Source of the DNA: Streptomyces griseofuscus
GTDB taxonomy: Bacteria > Actinomycetota > Actinomycetes > Streptomycetales > Streptomycetaceae
Assembly (NCBI RefSeq): GCF_014673495.1
Contig: NZ_CP051006.1
Coordinates: 4,402,001-4,466,000, forward strand
DNA: 64,000 nt
Direction of reading: 5' to 3'
In this document: in pieces, positions 8,462 through 16,866 of the stretch
Layout: each line of letters begins with the position of its first letter
Position numbering within the stretch: the stretch's first letter is position 1
Translations under genes and position numbers: made by a program
Notes under the pieces: model-generated
What the model saw: only the letters and a program-made list of their open reading frames with translations
Database searches by the model: none
What the model was told of the DNA's origin: nothing

Positions 8462-9364
8462 TCAGCCCAACTGGGCGAGGCCCTCCATGGCGATCCGCTC
8501 GAAGATCTTCTCGTCCGCGGCGAAGTCGGAGTCCGGGATGGGCCAGTGCAGGACGATCTCGGTGAAGCCGAGGTCCCGGTGCCGCCCGGCGAAGTCCACG
8601 AACGCGTCCAGCGAGGTGAGCGGGCGGCCGCGGTCCGGGGTGAAGCCGGTGAGCAGGATCTTGTCCAGACCGGCGGCGTCCCGGCCGGCCTCCGCGCAGG
8701 CGTCGGTCAGCCGGGCCAGCTGTCCGCGCAGCGCCTCCACCGACTGCTCCGGGGTGCCCGTCTCGTACAGCTTCGGGTCGCCCGTGGTCACCCATGCCTG
8801 GCCGTGGCGCGCGGCGAGCCGCAGCCCGCGCGGGCCGGTGGCGGCGACGGCGAACGGCAGCCGGGGGCGCTGGACGCAGCCCGGGATGTTGCGCGCCTCG
8901 TCCGCCGAGTAGTAGCGGCCCTCGTGCGTCACCGCGTCCTCGGTGAGCAGCCGGTCGAGCAGCGGCACGAACTCGGCGAAGCGGTCGGCGCGCTCGCGCG
9001 GGGTCCACGGGTCCTGGCCGAGGGCGGTGGCGTCGAAGCCGGTGCCGCCGGCGCCGATGCCGAGGGTGATGCGGCCGCCCGAGACGTCGTCCAGGGAGAT
9101 CAGTTCCTTGGCGAGGGTGACCGGGTGGCGGAAGTTCGGGGAGGTGACCAGGGTGCCGAGGCGGAGCCGCTCGGTGGCGGCCGCGGCGGCGGTCAGGGTG
9201 GGGACGGCACCGAACCAGGGGCCGTCACGGAAGCTGCGCCAGGACAGGTGGTCGTAGGTGTACGCCGTGTGGAAACCCAGCTGCTCGGCGCGCACCCAGG
9301 TGGCGCGGCCGCCCTCGTGCCAGCGGCGGTACGGCAGTATCACGGTGCTCAGACGCAGACTCAT
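8462..9364 (-). CDS. LLM-class (luciferase-like) F420/flavin-dependent oxidoreductase
   Basis: A 300-residue TIM-barrel protein of the bacterial luciferase family, most of whose actinobacterial members use coenzyme F420 or FMN. Supporting stretches are the N-terminal MSLRLSTVILPYRRW strand, the LRLGTLVTSPNFRHPVTLAKE segment, and GRITLGIGAGG, which lines the phosphate site of the cofactor. It ends near ISDSDF-type residues typical of the family. It stands alone between the HAD phosphatase and kptA, with 131 bases to the former. Substrate unknown. Confidence 0.88.
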   Translation of the reverse strand: MSLRLSTVILPYRRWHEGGRATWVRAEQLGFHTAYTYDHLSWRSFRDGPWFGAVPTLTAAAAATERLRLGTLVTSPNFRHPVTLAKELISLDDVSGGRITLGIGAGGTGFDATALGQDPWTPRERADRFAEFVPLLDRLLTEDAVTHEGRYYSADEARNIPGCVQRPRLPFAVAATGPRGLRLAARHGQAWVTTGDPKLYETGTPEQSVEALRGQLARLTDACAEAGRDAAGLDKILLTGFTPDRGRPLTSLDAFVDFAGRHRDLGFTEIVLHWPIPDSDFAADEKIFERIAMEGLAQLG

Positions 9365-9406
9365 GCGTTCGAGGGTAAGCGGTGGGCCGAGGCGGTGCGG
9401 GTGAGA

Positions 9407-9970
9407 TCAGCGCGGTCCTGGGAAACGCAGATGGCGCGGGGGCACGGCGGCCGTCAGCCAGACGCCGTTGGCGCTGACGTGGAAGACATGGCCGTCACGG
9501 TGCATGGCACCGGCGTCGACCACCAGGACGACCGGGCGGCCCCGGCGGAGGCCGACCCGGGTGGCGGTGTCGCGGTCGGGGGAGAGGTGCACGGCATGTC
9601 TGTCCATGGGCTTGAGACCGGTGGCCCGGATGGACTCCAGGGCGCGGGGGTGGGTGCCGTGGTAGAGGTACGGCGGCGGGGTGGCCGGGGGAAGGCCAAG
9701 GTCCACGGCGACGGTGTGGCCCTGGTTGGCGCGGATCCGGGCACCGTCGACCGTGAAGCGCCGTTTGTCGTTGGTGGCGACGACCCGGTCGAGTTCCTCG
9801 CGGGTGAAGCGGAAGCCGTGCTCGGCCGCCGCGCTGATCAGAGTGTCGATGTCCACCCAGCCGGCGGGGTCGAGGGTGAGGCCGATGCGGTCCGGCTGGT
9901 GGCGGAGGTGCCGGGAGAGGTACTTCGAGACCTTGACCGTGCGTCTTTCGCCCATGGGGTCTTCGTCCAT
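9407..9970 (-). CDS. kptA: RNA 2'-phosphotransferase, Tpt1/KptA family
   Basis: A 187-residue homologue of yeast Tpt1, which moves an internal RNA 2'-phosphate to NAD+ to give ADP-ribose 1'',2''-cyclic phosphate. The N-terminal winged-helix region shows LSRHLRHQPDRIGL. The NAD-binding half has YHGTHPRALESI and HAVHLSPDRDTA, with conserved Arg and His residues. Bacteria lack the tRNA-splicing route that makes the yeast substrate, so the role here (RNA repair or NAD-dependent modification) is open. An ATG five codons downstream (9955) is an alternative start. Confidence 0.92.
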   Translation of the reverse strand: MDEDPMGERRTVKVSKYLSRHLRHQPDRIGLTLDPAGWVDIDTLISAAAEHGFRFTREELDRVVATNDKRRFTVDGARIRANQGHTVAVDLGLPPATPPPYLYHGTHPRALESIRATGLKPMDRHAVHLSPDRDTATRVGLRRGRPVVLVVDAGAMHRDGHVFHVSANGVWLTAAVPPRHLRFPGPR

Positions 9971-10025
9971 GGGTTCAGGGTGGTCGAGAGACGCGGATCA
10001 CGCAGCTTGTTTTCGCGGGGAGGTT

Positions 10026-10079
10026 TGATCCACAGGCAACCGCGGTTATCCACAGGGGAATGGGCGAAGTTGTGGACAA
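10026..10079. promoter_or_regulatory. DnaA-box cluster (three boxes)
   Basis: TTATCCACA at 10046-10054, TTGTCCACA on the minus strand at 10071-10079, and a one-mismatch TGATCCACA at 10026-10034. They lie in the 164-base spacer upstream of kptA. DnaA-box clusters outside oriC can titrate DnaA or regulate adjacent promoters. Confidence 0.6.
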
Positions 10080-10134
10080 CTGGATTGCGCAGACGGGGTG
10101 TTGAGGACCGGCACCCCCAACGCCCCCGCCCGGC

Positions 10135-11892
10135 TCACACCTTCGGCTCCACCCGCGCCAGCCGGCGCAGCGCCCCCGGCAGCACCCGGGACAGGAGGTG
10201 CGCGCCCCGCGCCTCCGGGGTCACCGGGACCACCGGACGGTTGTGGACCACCGCGTCCAGGATCGCCGAAGCCACCTTCTCCGGCGGGTAGTTGCGCAGT
10301 CCGTACAGGCGCGCGGAGCTCTTCTGCAAGCGGCGCTCCTCGGTCTCGTCGGCCCCGGCGAAGCGCGCCGTGGACGTGATGTTGGTGTTGACGATGCCGG
10401 GGCAGATCGCCGTGACCCCGATCGTCTGGGACGCCAGCTCCGCGCGCAGGCACTCGGAGAGCATCAGGACCGCCGCCTTGGAGGTGCTGTAGGCGGGCAG
10501 CACCCGGGACGGCTGGAACGCCGCGGCGGACGCGATGTTGACGATATGGCCGCCCTGGCCCCGCTCGGCCATCCGCGCCCCGAAGAGCCGGCAGCCGTGG
10601 ATCACGCCCCAGAGGTTGACATCGAGGACCTTGCGCCAGTCCTCGGTGGTCGTGGCGAAGAAGGACCCGGACAGGCCGATGCCCGCGTTGTTGACCAGCA
10701 CGTCCAGCACGCCGTACGCGCGGTGGACCCGCTCGGCCAGCTTCTCCATGGCCTGTTCGTCCGAGACGTCCGCGGTCTCCGCCCATGCCTCGGGCGCACC
10801 GATCAGCCGGGCCAGTTCCGCGGTGCGGGCCGCCGCCTCGGCGTCCCGGTCGACGGCCACCAGCCGCGCGCCCGCCTCCGCGAACGCGAACGCCGTCGCC
10901 CGGCCGATCCCGCTGCCCGCGCCGGTGACCAGCACCAGCTGCCCGCCGAACCGCGCCGAGTGGGGCCCGGTCGCCTTCGGCTCGGGGCGGCCGCCCTCCA
11001 CCGACAGGACGAACTCCTCGATCCAGGCGGTCAGCTGGTCCGGCCGGGTGCGCGGCGCCCAGTGCTTGGCCGGGAGCGTGCGCCGGGTCAGCCGGGGCAC
11101 CCAGCGGTCCAGGTCGTCGTAGAGCCGCTCGGAGAGGAACGCGTCGCCCTGGGGCGTGATCAGCTGCACCGGCGCGTGCGCGAACGCGTCCGGGCGGGGG
11201 TGGGTCAGCCGCGGCCGCACATTGTCCCGGTACAGCCAGGCGCCGTGGGCCGCGTCCTGGGGCAGGGAGGAGGTCGGGTAGTCGCCGGCCGGAATGCCCT
11301 CGGCCCGCTCCAGTAGCTTCGGCCAGTGCTTGCCGAGCGGGCCGCGCCAGGCCAGCTCCGGCAGGGCCGGGGTGTGCAGCATGCCCACGTACCAGGACTT
11401 GGCGCCCTGGCCCAGGAGCTGGGCCACCCGGCGGGGCGTCGGACGCTTCAGGCGGTCGTTGATCCAGTGCCCGAAGTGGTCCAGGGACGGTCCGGAGATC
11501 GTGGTGAAGGAGGCGATACGGCCCTCCGTGCGGCCGACCGTGACGAACTCCCAGGACTGCACCGAGCCCCAGTCGTGGCCGACGAGATGCACCGGGCGGT
11601 CCGGGCTCACCGCGTCCACCACGGCCAGGAAGTCGTCCGTGAGCTTGGCCAGCGTGAAGCCGCCGCGCAACGGCCGCGGCGCCGTGGAGCGGCCGTGGCC
11701 CCGGACGTCGTACAGCACCACATGGAAGCGCTCCGCGAGGCGCGGAGCTATCTCGGACCACACCTCCTTGCTGTCCGGATAGCCGTGCACCAGGACCACC
11801 GTCGGCTGCTGCGCGTCGCCCAGTTCGGCCACGCACAGGTCGATTCCGCCGGTCCGTACCGTGCGCTCGCGCGCACCCTTCAGGGTCGTCAC
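10135..11892 (-). CDS. Alpha/beta-hydrolase - short-chain dehydrogenase fusion
   Basis: A 585-residue two-enzyme chain. Residues about 1-310 form an epoxide-hydrolase-like alpha/beta hydrolase with oxyanion HGYPDS and nucleophile motif GHDWGS (Asp nucleophile, as in epoxide hydrolases and dehalogenases). Residues about 325-585 form a classical SDR with TGAGSGIGR for NAD(P), NNAG, and the YSTSK catalytic Tyr-Lys. The GTG start at 11892 is preceded by GGAGGAGAA and overlaps the stop of the M24 peptidase gene, so the two are translationally coupled. The fusion suggests consecutive oxidation and hydrolysis of one substrate, possibly a lipid. Function inferred only. Confidence 0.88.
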   Translation of the reverse strand: MTTLKGARERTVRTGGIDLCVAELGDAQQPTVVLVHGYPDSKEVWSEIAPRLAERFHVVLYDVRGHGRSTAPRPLRGGFTLAKLTDDFLAVVDAVSPDRPVHLVGHDWGSVQSWEFVTVGRTEGRIASFTTISGPSLDHFGHWINDRLKRPTPRRVAQLLGQGAKSWYVGMLHTPALPELAWRGPLGKHWPKLLERAEGIPAGDYPTSSLPQDAAHGAWLYRDNVRPRLTHPRPDAFAHAPVQLITPQGDAFLSERLYDDLDRWVPRLTRRTLPAKHWAPRTRPDQLTAWIEEFVLSVEGGRPEPKATGPHSARFGGQLVLVTGAGSGIGRATAFAFAEAGARLVAVDRDAEAAARTAELARLIGAPEAWAETADVSDEQAMEKLAERVHRAYGVLDVLVNNAGIGLSGSFFATTTEDWRKVLDVNLWGVIHGCRLFGARMAERGQGGHIVNIASAAAFQPSRVLPAYSTSKAAVLMLSECLRAELASQTIGVTAICPGIVNTNITSTARFAGADETEERRLQKSSARLYGLRNYPPEKVASAILDAVVHNRPVVPVTPEARGAHLLSRVLPGALRRLARVEPKV

Positions 11893-12731
11893 TTCTCCTC
11901 CGCCCAGCGCCGCACATGCGGCAGCTCGTCGTCCAGCCAGAACGCGCTCTGCTCGGGGTCCTTCGAATCGGTGACCACGAGCAGCTCCTCGAACTTCGCA
12001 CCCGTGCCCCGGAAGCCCAGATGCGGTTCGACCGCCCACAGGCCCGGCTTCGGCGGATGGTCCGAGAAGCGGTACGGCGACCACAGCGGCGACCAGCCCT
12101 CGCGGTGGCCGTGCAGCGCGTCCGAGGCGAGGCCCTTGAGGGACTGGGTGCCGAAACCGAAGACGTGGGGCGCGAAGCGGCGCTCCCGCACCCGGTCCAC
12201 CTTGTGGGCGATCACACCGAAGGGGTAGGCCCGATGCCGGTTGGCGTAGCCCTGGCGGACCATCAGCCGCTCCACGTCCTCGTAGATCTCCCGCAGCGGA
12301 CGCCGCTCCCGCACCTCGCGCAGGATCAGCTCCCGGTGCGCCTCCAGATCGGCCATCAGCCGGTCCTGTACGGGATTCACCCCGAGGGACCCCGAGTAGC
12401 CGATGTCAGCCGTGTATCCCTCGAACACCGGAGCCATGTCCAGGATGAACGGCATCCCCGGCTCGAGTTCGCGGTCGGTCGGGAAGAACTGGAGCGGGAT
12501 CCGGAAGTTCACGAACGCCGTACGGTCCCCGAACCAGGCGAAGGGCAGATGGAACCAGTCCCGCACCCCGCGCTCGCGCAGCCACTCCCGCTGCATCCGC
12601 GCGGCCTCACGCTCGGTCACCCCCGGCTCCAGGCGCGCCGCGACCGCCTCCGCGCACTCGTAGGCGAGGCGCTGCACCTTTCCGAATCCCCGCAGCTCCG
12701 TGGGGAGTTCACTGCTCACTGCCGTCGTCAT
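11889..12731 (-). CDS. M24-family metallopeptidase-like protein
   Basis: A 280-residue pita-bread-fold protein related to Xaa-Pro aminopeptidase and creatinase. It has the metal-binding aspartate strand in ILDMAPVFEGYTADIGYSG and the late glutamate strands WAVEPHLGF and KFEELLVV, but is shorter than full aminopeptidase P and lacks its N-terminal domain. It is the first gene of a two-gene unit, and its TGA overlaps the GTG of the hydrolase-SDR gene, so the products may act on the same substrate. Whether it is a peptidase, prolidase or other amide hydrolase cannot be told. Confidence 0.82.
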   Translation of the reverse strand: MTTAVSSELPTELRGFGKVQRLAYECAEAVAARLEPGVTEREAARMQREWLRERGVRDWFHLPFAWFGDRTAFVNFRIPLQFFPTDRELEPGMPFILDMAPVFEGYTADIGYSGSLGVNPVQDRLMADLEAHRELILREVRERRPLREIYEDVERLMVRQGYANRHRAYPFGVIAHKVDRVRERRFAPHVFGFGTQSLKGLASDALHGHREGWSPLWSPYRFSDHPPKPGLWAVEPHLGFRGTGAKFEELLVVTDSKDPEQSAFWLDDELPHVRRWAEEK

Positions 12732-12787
12732 GCCGCCTCGTCCCGTGGTCCGGCCGATTCGCGTCGGCTGCGGTACGCGTCCGTAAC

Positions 12788-12816
12788 TTGACAGAGGTGA
12801 ATCTCGCAGTTGTTAG
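12788..12816 (+). promoter_or_regulatory. Possible sigma70-type promoter for the ABC transporter operon
   Basis: TTGACA (12788-12793), 17-base spacer, TGTTAG (12811-12816). It would give a leader of about 145 bases, containing two CCCCTAGGG repeats, before the GTG at 12971. Confidence 0.4.
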
Positions 12817-12970
12817 AGGCGGCGTCAATAGGCGGGGGTGCGGGCCCGGGACAAGTCCGGGTGCCCCCTAGGGAGGGGCGGCCCCTAGGGTCCTGTAATA
12901 CCTGGGGCGGACCCGAAGACGGCTCTGTGGTCTGACGACCGGCGTGGCCGGGATCACTACCGTTCGGTGG

Positions 12971-13969
12971 GTGACTGTGATCGCGACCGAAAGCCTGAGC
13001 AAGCGGTTCCCCCGGGTGACCGCGCTCGACCGGCTGTCCGTGGACATCGGGCCCGGGGTGACCGGACTCGTCGGAGCCAACGGCGCCGGCAAGTCCACCC
13101 TGATCAAAATCCTGCTGGGGCTGTCCCCCGCCACCGAGGGCAGCGCCCGGGTGCTGGGCCTGGACATCGCCACCGAGGGCGCCGCCATCCGCGAACAGGT
13201 CGGCTACATGCCGGAGCACGACTGCCTGCCGCCGGACGTCTCGGCGACCGAGTTCGTCGTGCACATGGCGCGCATGTCGGGGCTGCCGCCCACGGCCGCG
13301 CGCGAGCGCACCGCGGACACCCTGCGCCATGTCGGCCTGTACGAGGAGCGCTATCGCCCCATCGGCGGCTACTCGACCGGCATGAAGCAGCGCGTGAAGC
13401 TCGCGCAGGCCCTGGTGCACGACCCCAAGCTGGTCTTCCTGGACGAGCCGACCAACGGCCTCGACCCGGTCGGCCGCGACGAGATGCTCGGCCTGATCCG
13501 CCGCGTCCACTCCGACTTCGGCATCTCCGTCCTGGTCACCTCGCACCTGCTGGGCGAGCTGGAGCGGACCTGCGACCACGTGGTCGTCATCGACGGCGGC
13601 AAGCTGCTGCGCTCCAGCTCCACCACCGACTTCACACAGACCACGACCACCCTCGCGATCGAGGTCACCGACAGCGACGCCCATCCCGACGGCACCGCCG
13701 CGGTCCGCGACGCGCTGAGCGAGCGCGGGGTGGAGACCCACCACGAGGGCGCGGGCCTGCCCGGCGCCGGCCACATCCTGCTGCTGACCGCCGCGGGCGA
13801 GGAGACGTACGACCTGGTGCGCGACGTGGTCGCCGACCTCGGCCTCGGCCTGGTCCGCATGGAGCAGCGCCGGCACCACATCTCCGAGGTCTTCACCACC
13901 GACACCACCGACACCGCCGAAGGCAGCGGCGACGAGCAGCGGAAGGAGGCCGTCGGCCATGGCGGTTGA
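12971..13969 (+). CDS. ABC transporter ATP-binding protein (pair 1)
   Basis: A 332-residue nucleotide-binding subunit of an ABC-2-type exporter. Walker A is GANGAGKST, the signature region reads GYSTGMKQRVKLAQAL, and Walker B is LVFLDEPTNGLDP. A C-terminal extension of about 100 residues, as in drug/NatA-type ATPases, follows the H-loop. The GTG at 12971 gives MTVIATESLSKRF, the usual family start, though no Shine-Dalgarno is obvious; a start 27 bases upstream is also open. It overlaps the start of the permease gene by 11 bases. Exported substrate is not evident. Confidence 0.9.
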   Translation: MTVIATESLSKRFPRVTALDRLSVDIGPGVTGLVGANGAGKSTLIKILLGLSPATEGSARVLGLDIATEGAAIREQVGYMPEHDCLPPDVSATEFVVHMARMSGLPPTAARERTADTLRHVGLYEERYRPIGGYSTGMKQRVKLAQALVHDPKLVFLDEPTNGLDPVGRDEMLGLIRRVHSDFGISVLVTSHLLGELERTCDHVVVIDGGKLLRSSSTTDFTQTTTTLAIEVTDSDAHPDGTAAVRDALSERGVETHHEGAGLPGAGHILLLTAAGEETYDLVRDVVADLGLGLVRMEQRRHHISEVFTTDTTDTAEGSGDEQRKEAVGHGG

Positions 13970-14867
13970 GCAGCCCCTGACCTCGCCCCCGGGCGAGACG
14001 ACCCGGATCCACGACATCGGCTACCGCGGCTACGACGGCCCGCGCCTCGGCCGCGCCTACGCCCGCCGCTCCCTGTACTCGCAGTCCCTGCGCGGCGCCT
14101 ACGGCCTCGGCCGCTCGGTGAAGTCCAAGGTGCTGCCCATGCTGCTGTTCGCGGTCATGTGCGTGCCCGCCGCCATCATGGTCGCCGTCGCCGTCGCGAC
14201 CAAGGCGCACGAACTGCCGGTCGCCTACACGCGGTACGCGATCATGCTCCAGGCCGTCATCAGCCTGTACGTCGCCTCCCAGGCGCCCCAGGCCGTCTCC
14301 CGCGACCTGCGCTTCAAGACGGTCCCGCTGTACTTCTCGCGGCCGATCGAGACCGCCGACTACGTGCGCGCCAAGTTCGCCGCGCTCGCCTCGGCGATCT
14401 TCATCCTCACCGCCGCTCCCCTGCTGGTGATGTACGTGGGGGCGCTGCTGTCCAAGCTGGGCTTCGCCCACCAGACGAAGGAATTCGCCGAGGGACTGGT
14501 CTCCGTGGCCCTGCTCTCCCTGCTCTTCGCCGGCATCGGCCTGGTCATCGCAGCCGTCACCCCGCGCCGCGGCTTCGGTATCGCCGCCGTGATCGCCGTA
14601 CTGGTCATCACCTACGGGGCGGTCTCCACCCTCCAGGCCATCGCGGAGGTCCAGGGGCACTCCGGCGCCATCGCGTGGATCGGCCTGTTCTCGCCGGTCA
14701 CCCTGATCGACGGCGTGCAGTCCGCCTTCCTGGGCGCCACCGCCCGAAACCCCGGCGGGGTCGCTCCCTCGACCGGAGAGGGCATCGTCTACGTCCTCGT
14801 CACCCTCGCACTGATCGCCGGCTGCTACGGCCTTCTGGTGCGCCGCTACAAGAAGGTGGGACTGTGA
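13959..14867 (+). CDS. ABC-2-type transporter permease (pair 1)
   Basis: A 302-residue membrane protein with about six hydrophobic helices between residues 45 and 295. A cytoplasmic N-terminus (IHDIGYRGYDGPRLG) is seen in a family of actinobacterial ABC permeases. It partners the preceding ATPase and is followed by a second ATPase whose GTG overlaps its TGA. The arrangement ATPase-permease-ATPase-permease suggests either two related exporters or one hetero-oligomeric complex. Confidence 0.87.
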   Translation: MAVEQPLTSPPGETTRIHDIGYRGYDGPRLGRAYARRSLYSQSLRGAYGLGRSVKSKVLPMLLFAVMCVPAAIMVAVAVATKAHELPVAYTRYAIMLQAVISLYVASQAPQAVSRDLRFKTVPLYFSRPIETADYVRAKFAALASAIFILTAAPLLVMYVGALLSKLGFAHQTKEFAEGLVSVALLSLLFAGIGLVIAAVTPRRGFGIAAVIAVLVITYGAVSTLQAIAEVQGHSGAIAWIGLFSPVTLIDGVQSAFLGATARNPGGVAPSTGEGIVYVLVTLALIAGCYGLLVRRYKKVGL

Positions 14868-15775
14868 CGACCCTCAGCATCGACCATGTCTCCCGCTGGT
14901 TCGGCAACGTGGTCGCCGTCAACGACATCACGATGACCATCGGACCCGGTGTGACCGGTCTGCTCGGCCCCAACGGCGCCGGGAAGTCCACCCTGATCAA
15001 CATGATGGGCGGCTTCCTCGCCCCCTCCACCGGCACGGTCACCCTCGACGGACAGCCGGTGTGGCGCAACGAGGGGATCTACCGGCACATCGGCATCGTC
15101 CCCGAGCGCGAGGCGATGTACGACTTCCTGACCGGGCGCGAGTTCGTCGTGGCCAACGCGGAACTGCACGGCCTCGGCGACAAGGCCGCCCAGCGGGCCC
15201 TGGCCACCGTCGAGATGGAGTACGCCCAGGACCGCAGGATCGCCACGTACTCCAAGGGCATGCGCCAGCGCGTGAAGATGGCCAGCGCCCTGGTGCACGA
15301 CCCCTCGCTGCTCCTGCTGGACGAGCCGTTCAACGGCATGGACCCGCGCCAGCGCATGCAGCTGATGGATCTGCTGCGGAGGATGGGCGACGAGGGCCGC
15401 ACGGTGCTGTTCTCCTCGCACATCCTGGAGGAGGTCGAGCAGCTCGCCCGGCACATCGAGGTCGTCGTCGCCGGGCGGCACGCGGCCAGCGGCGACTACC
15501 GCAAGATCCGCCGTCTGATGACCGACCGCCCGCACCGCTACCTGGTGCGCTCCAGCGACGACCGGGCCCTCGCGGCGGCGCTGATCGCCGACCCGTCCAC
15601 CGCCGGCATCGAGGTCGACCACGCCGAGGGCGCACTGCGCGTCCAGGCCGTCGACTTCGGCCGTTTCACCGCTCTGCTGCCGAAGGTCGCCAGGGACCAC
15701 GGCATCCGGCTGCTCACGGTCTCGCCGTCGGACGAGTCCCTGGAATCCGTGTTCTCTTACCTGGTCGCGGCGTAG
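14864..15775 (+). CDS. ABC transporter ATP-binding protein (pair 2)
   Basis: A 303-residue ATPase with Walker A GPNGAGKST, signature YSKGMRQRVKMASAL, and Walker B LLLLDEPFNGMDP. It is similar in layout to the ATPase at 12971-13969 and probably arose by duplication. The GTG at 14864 overlaps the permease stop (GTGA), indicating coupled translation. The C-terminal region after about residue 215 resembles the regulatory tails of ABC-2 exporters. Confidence 0.9.
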   Translation: MTTLSIDHVSRWFGNVVAVNDITMTIGPGVTGLLGPNGAGKSTLINMMGGFLAPSTGTVTLDGQPVWRNEGIYRHIGIVPEREAMYDFLTGREFVVANAELHGLGDKAAQRALATVEMEYAQDRRIATYSKGMRQRVKMASALVHDPSLLLLDEPFNGMDPRQRMQLMDLLRRMGDEGRTVLFSSHILEEVEQLARHIEVVVAGRHAASGDYRKIRRLMTDRPHRYLVRSSDDRALAAALIADPSTAGIEVDHAEGALRVQAVDFGRFTALLPKVARDHGIRLLTVSPSDESLESVFSYLVAA

Positions 15776-15785
15776 GAGGCCGAAG

Positions 15786-16505
15786 ATGTACGACCCCACA
15801 GTCGCCCGGCTCACCTACCGGGCCCTGCTCGGCCGTCGCCGGGCCCTCATCCTCGGCGCGCTGCCGCTGCTGCTCATCGTGATCGCCGTGGCCGTACGCG
15901 CCCTCAGCGGGGCCGACGACCAGACGGCCGCCGATGTGCTCGGCGGGTTCGCGATCGCCACCATGGTGCCGATCATCGGTGTCATCGCGGGTACGGGCGC
16001 GATCGGTCCGGAGATCGATGACGGCTCTGTCGTCTATCTGCTCGCCAAACCCCTGAAGCGGCCGACGATCATCTTCACCAAGCTGATCGTGGCCATCGCG
16101 GTGACCATGGTGTTCTCCGCGGTGCCCACGCTGATCGCGGGCCTGATCCTCAACGGCAACGGCCAGCAGATCGCCGTCGCCTACACGGTGGCCGCGCTGG
16201 TGGCCTCCATCGCCTACTCCGCGCTGTTCCTGTTGCTCGGCACGGTCTCCCGGCACGCGGTCGTCTTCGGCCTGGTGTACGCGCTGGTCTGGGAGGCGCT
16301 GTTCGGCTCCCTGGTGCCGGGCGCGCGCACGCTGAGCGTGCAGCAGTGGGCGCTCGCGGTCGCACACAAGGTGGCCGGGGGCGACCTGGTCACCTCCGAC
16401 GTCGGGCTGACGACGGCGGTGGTGCTGCTGGTCGTGGTGACGGTGCTGGCCACCTGGTACGCGGGGCAGAAGCTGCGCTCGCTGAAGCTGGCGGGGGAGG
16501 AGTGA
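15786..16505 (+). CDS. ABC-2-type transporter permease (pair 2)
   Basis: A 239-residue membrane protein with about six helices, last gene of the four-gene export operon, 10 bases after its cognate ATPase. An early helix (RALILGALPLLLIVIAVAV) is followed by the motif DDGSVVYLLAKPLKRPTI, a cytoplasmic loop typical of ABC-2 permeases in actinomycetes. GGAGG precedes the ATG. Confidence 0.87.
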   Translation: MYDPTVARLTYRALLGRRRALILGALPLLLIVIAVAVRALSGADDQTAADVLGGFAIATMVPIIGVIAGTGAIGPEIDDGSVVYLLAKPLKRPTIIFTKLIVAIAVTMVFSAVPTLIAGLILNGNGQQIAVAYTVAALVASIAYSALFLLLGTVSRHAVVFGLVYALVWEALFGSLVPGARTLSVQQWALAVAHKVAGGDLVTSDVGLTTAVVLLVVVTVLATWYAGQKLRSLKLAGEE

Positions 16506-16588
16506 GGGCCGTCCCCGATCTTTGACGGGGACTTCATCCCCGGCCGGGCACACTGGGCAAAAGGTGACGTAAGGCTAGGAGGCCGGGG

Positions 16589-16828
16589 ATGGCGGAGGAG
16601 ATGACGGGGGGTGGCGGGGAGCCCGCGGAGGACGCCTTCGAGGGGCTGGTCCTGGACGAGGACTTCGTGCGGGCCGCCGATACCTCCGAGCCGTCCGCCC
16701 GGGCCCGGATGCTGGCCGCCCGCTGGCGTACGGAGGCCCCCGAACCCCAGCCCTGGCGCTCGGACGAGCCGCCGGCGGGGTGGTTCTTCAGCAAGATACG
16801 ACGGCGGGGGTGGCGCCGGCGGCGGTGA
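16589..16828 (+). CDS. Small hypothetical protein, 79 residues
   Basis: An acidic, Gly-rich N-terminus leads to a strongly basic C-terminus (KIRRRGWRRRR); no domain is recognised. The ATG has a good ribosome-binding site (AGGAGG about 7 bases upstream) and codon usage matches the surroundings, so it is probably real. It lies between the ABC operon and a convergent HAD phosphatase gene. The basic tail could bind membrane lipids or nucleic acid; that is a guess. Confidence 0.6.
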   Translation: MAEEMTGGGGEPAEDAFEGLVLDEDFVRAADTSEPSARARMLAARWRTEAPEPQPWRSDEPPAGWFFSKIRRRGWRRRR

Positions 16829-16866
16829 GCCCGCGGCCGACGCCACGGCAGGCACTGTGAACGGCG

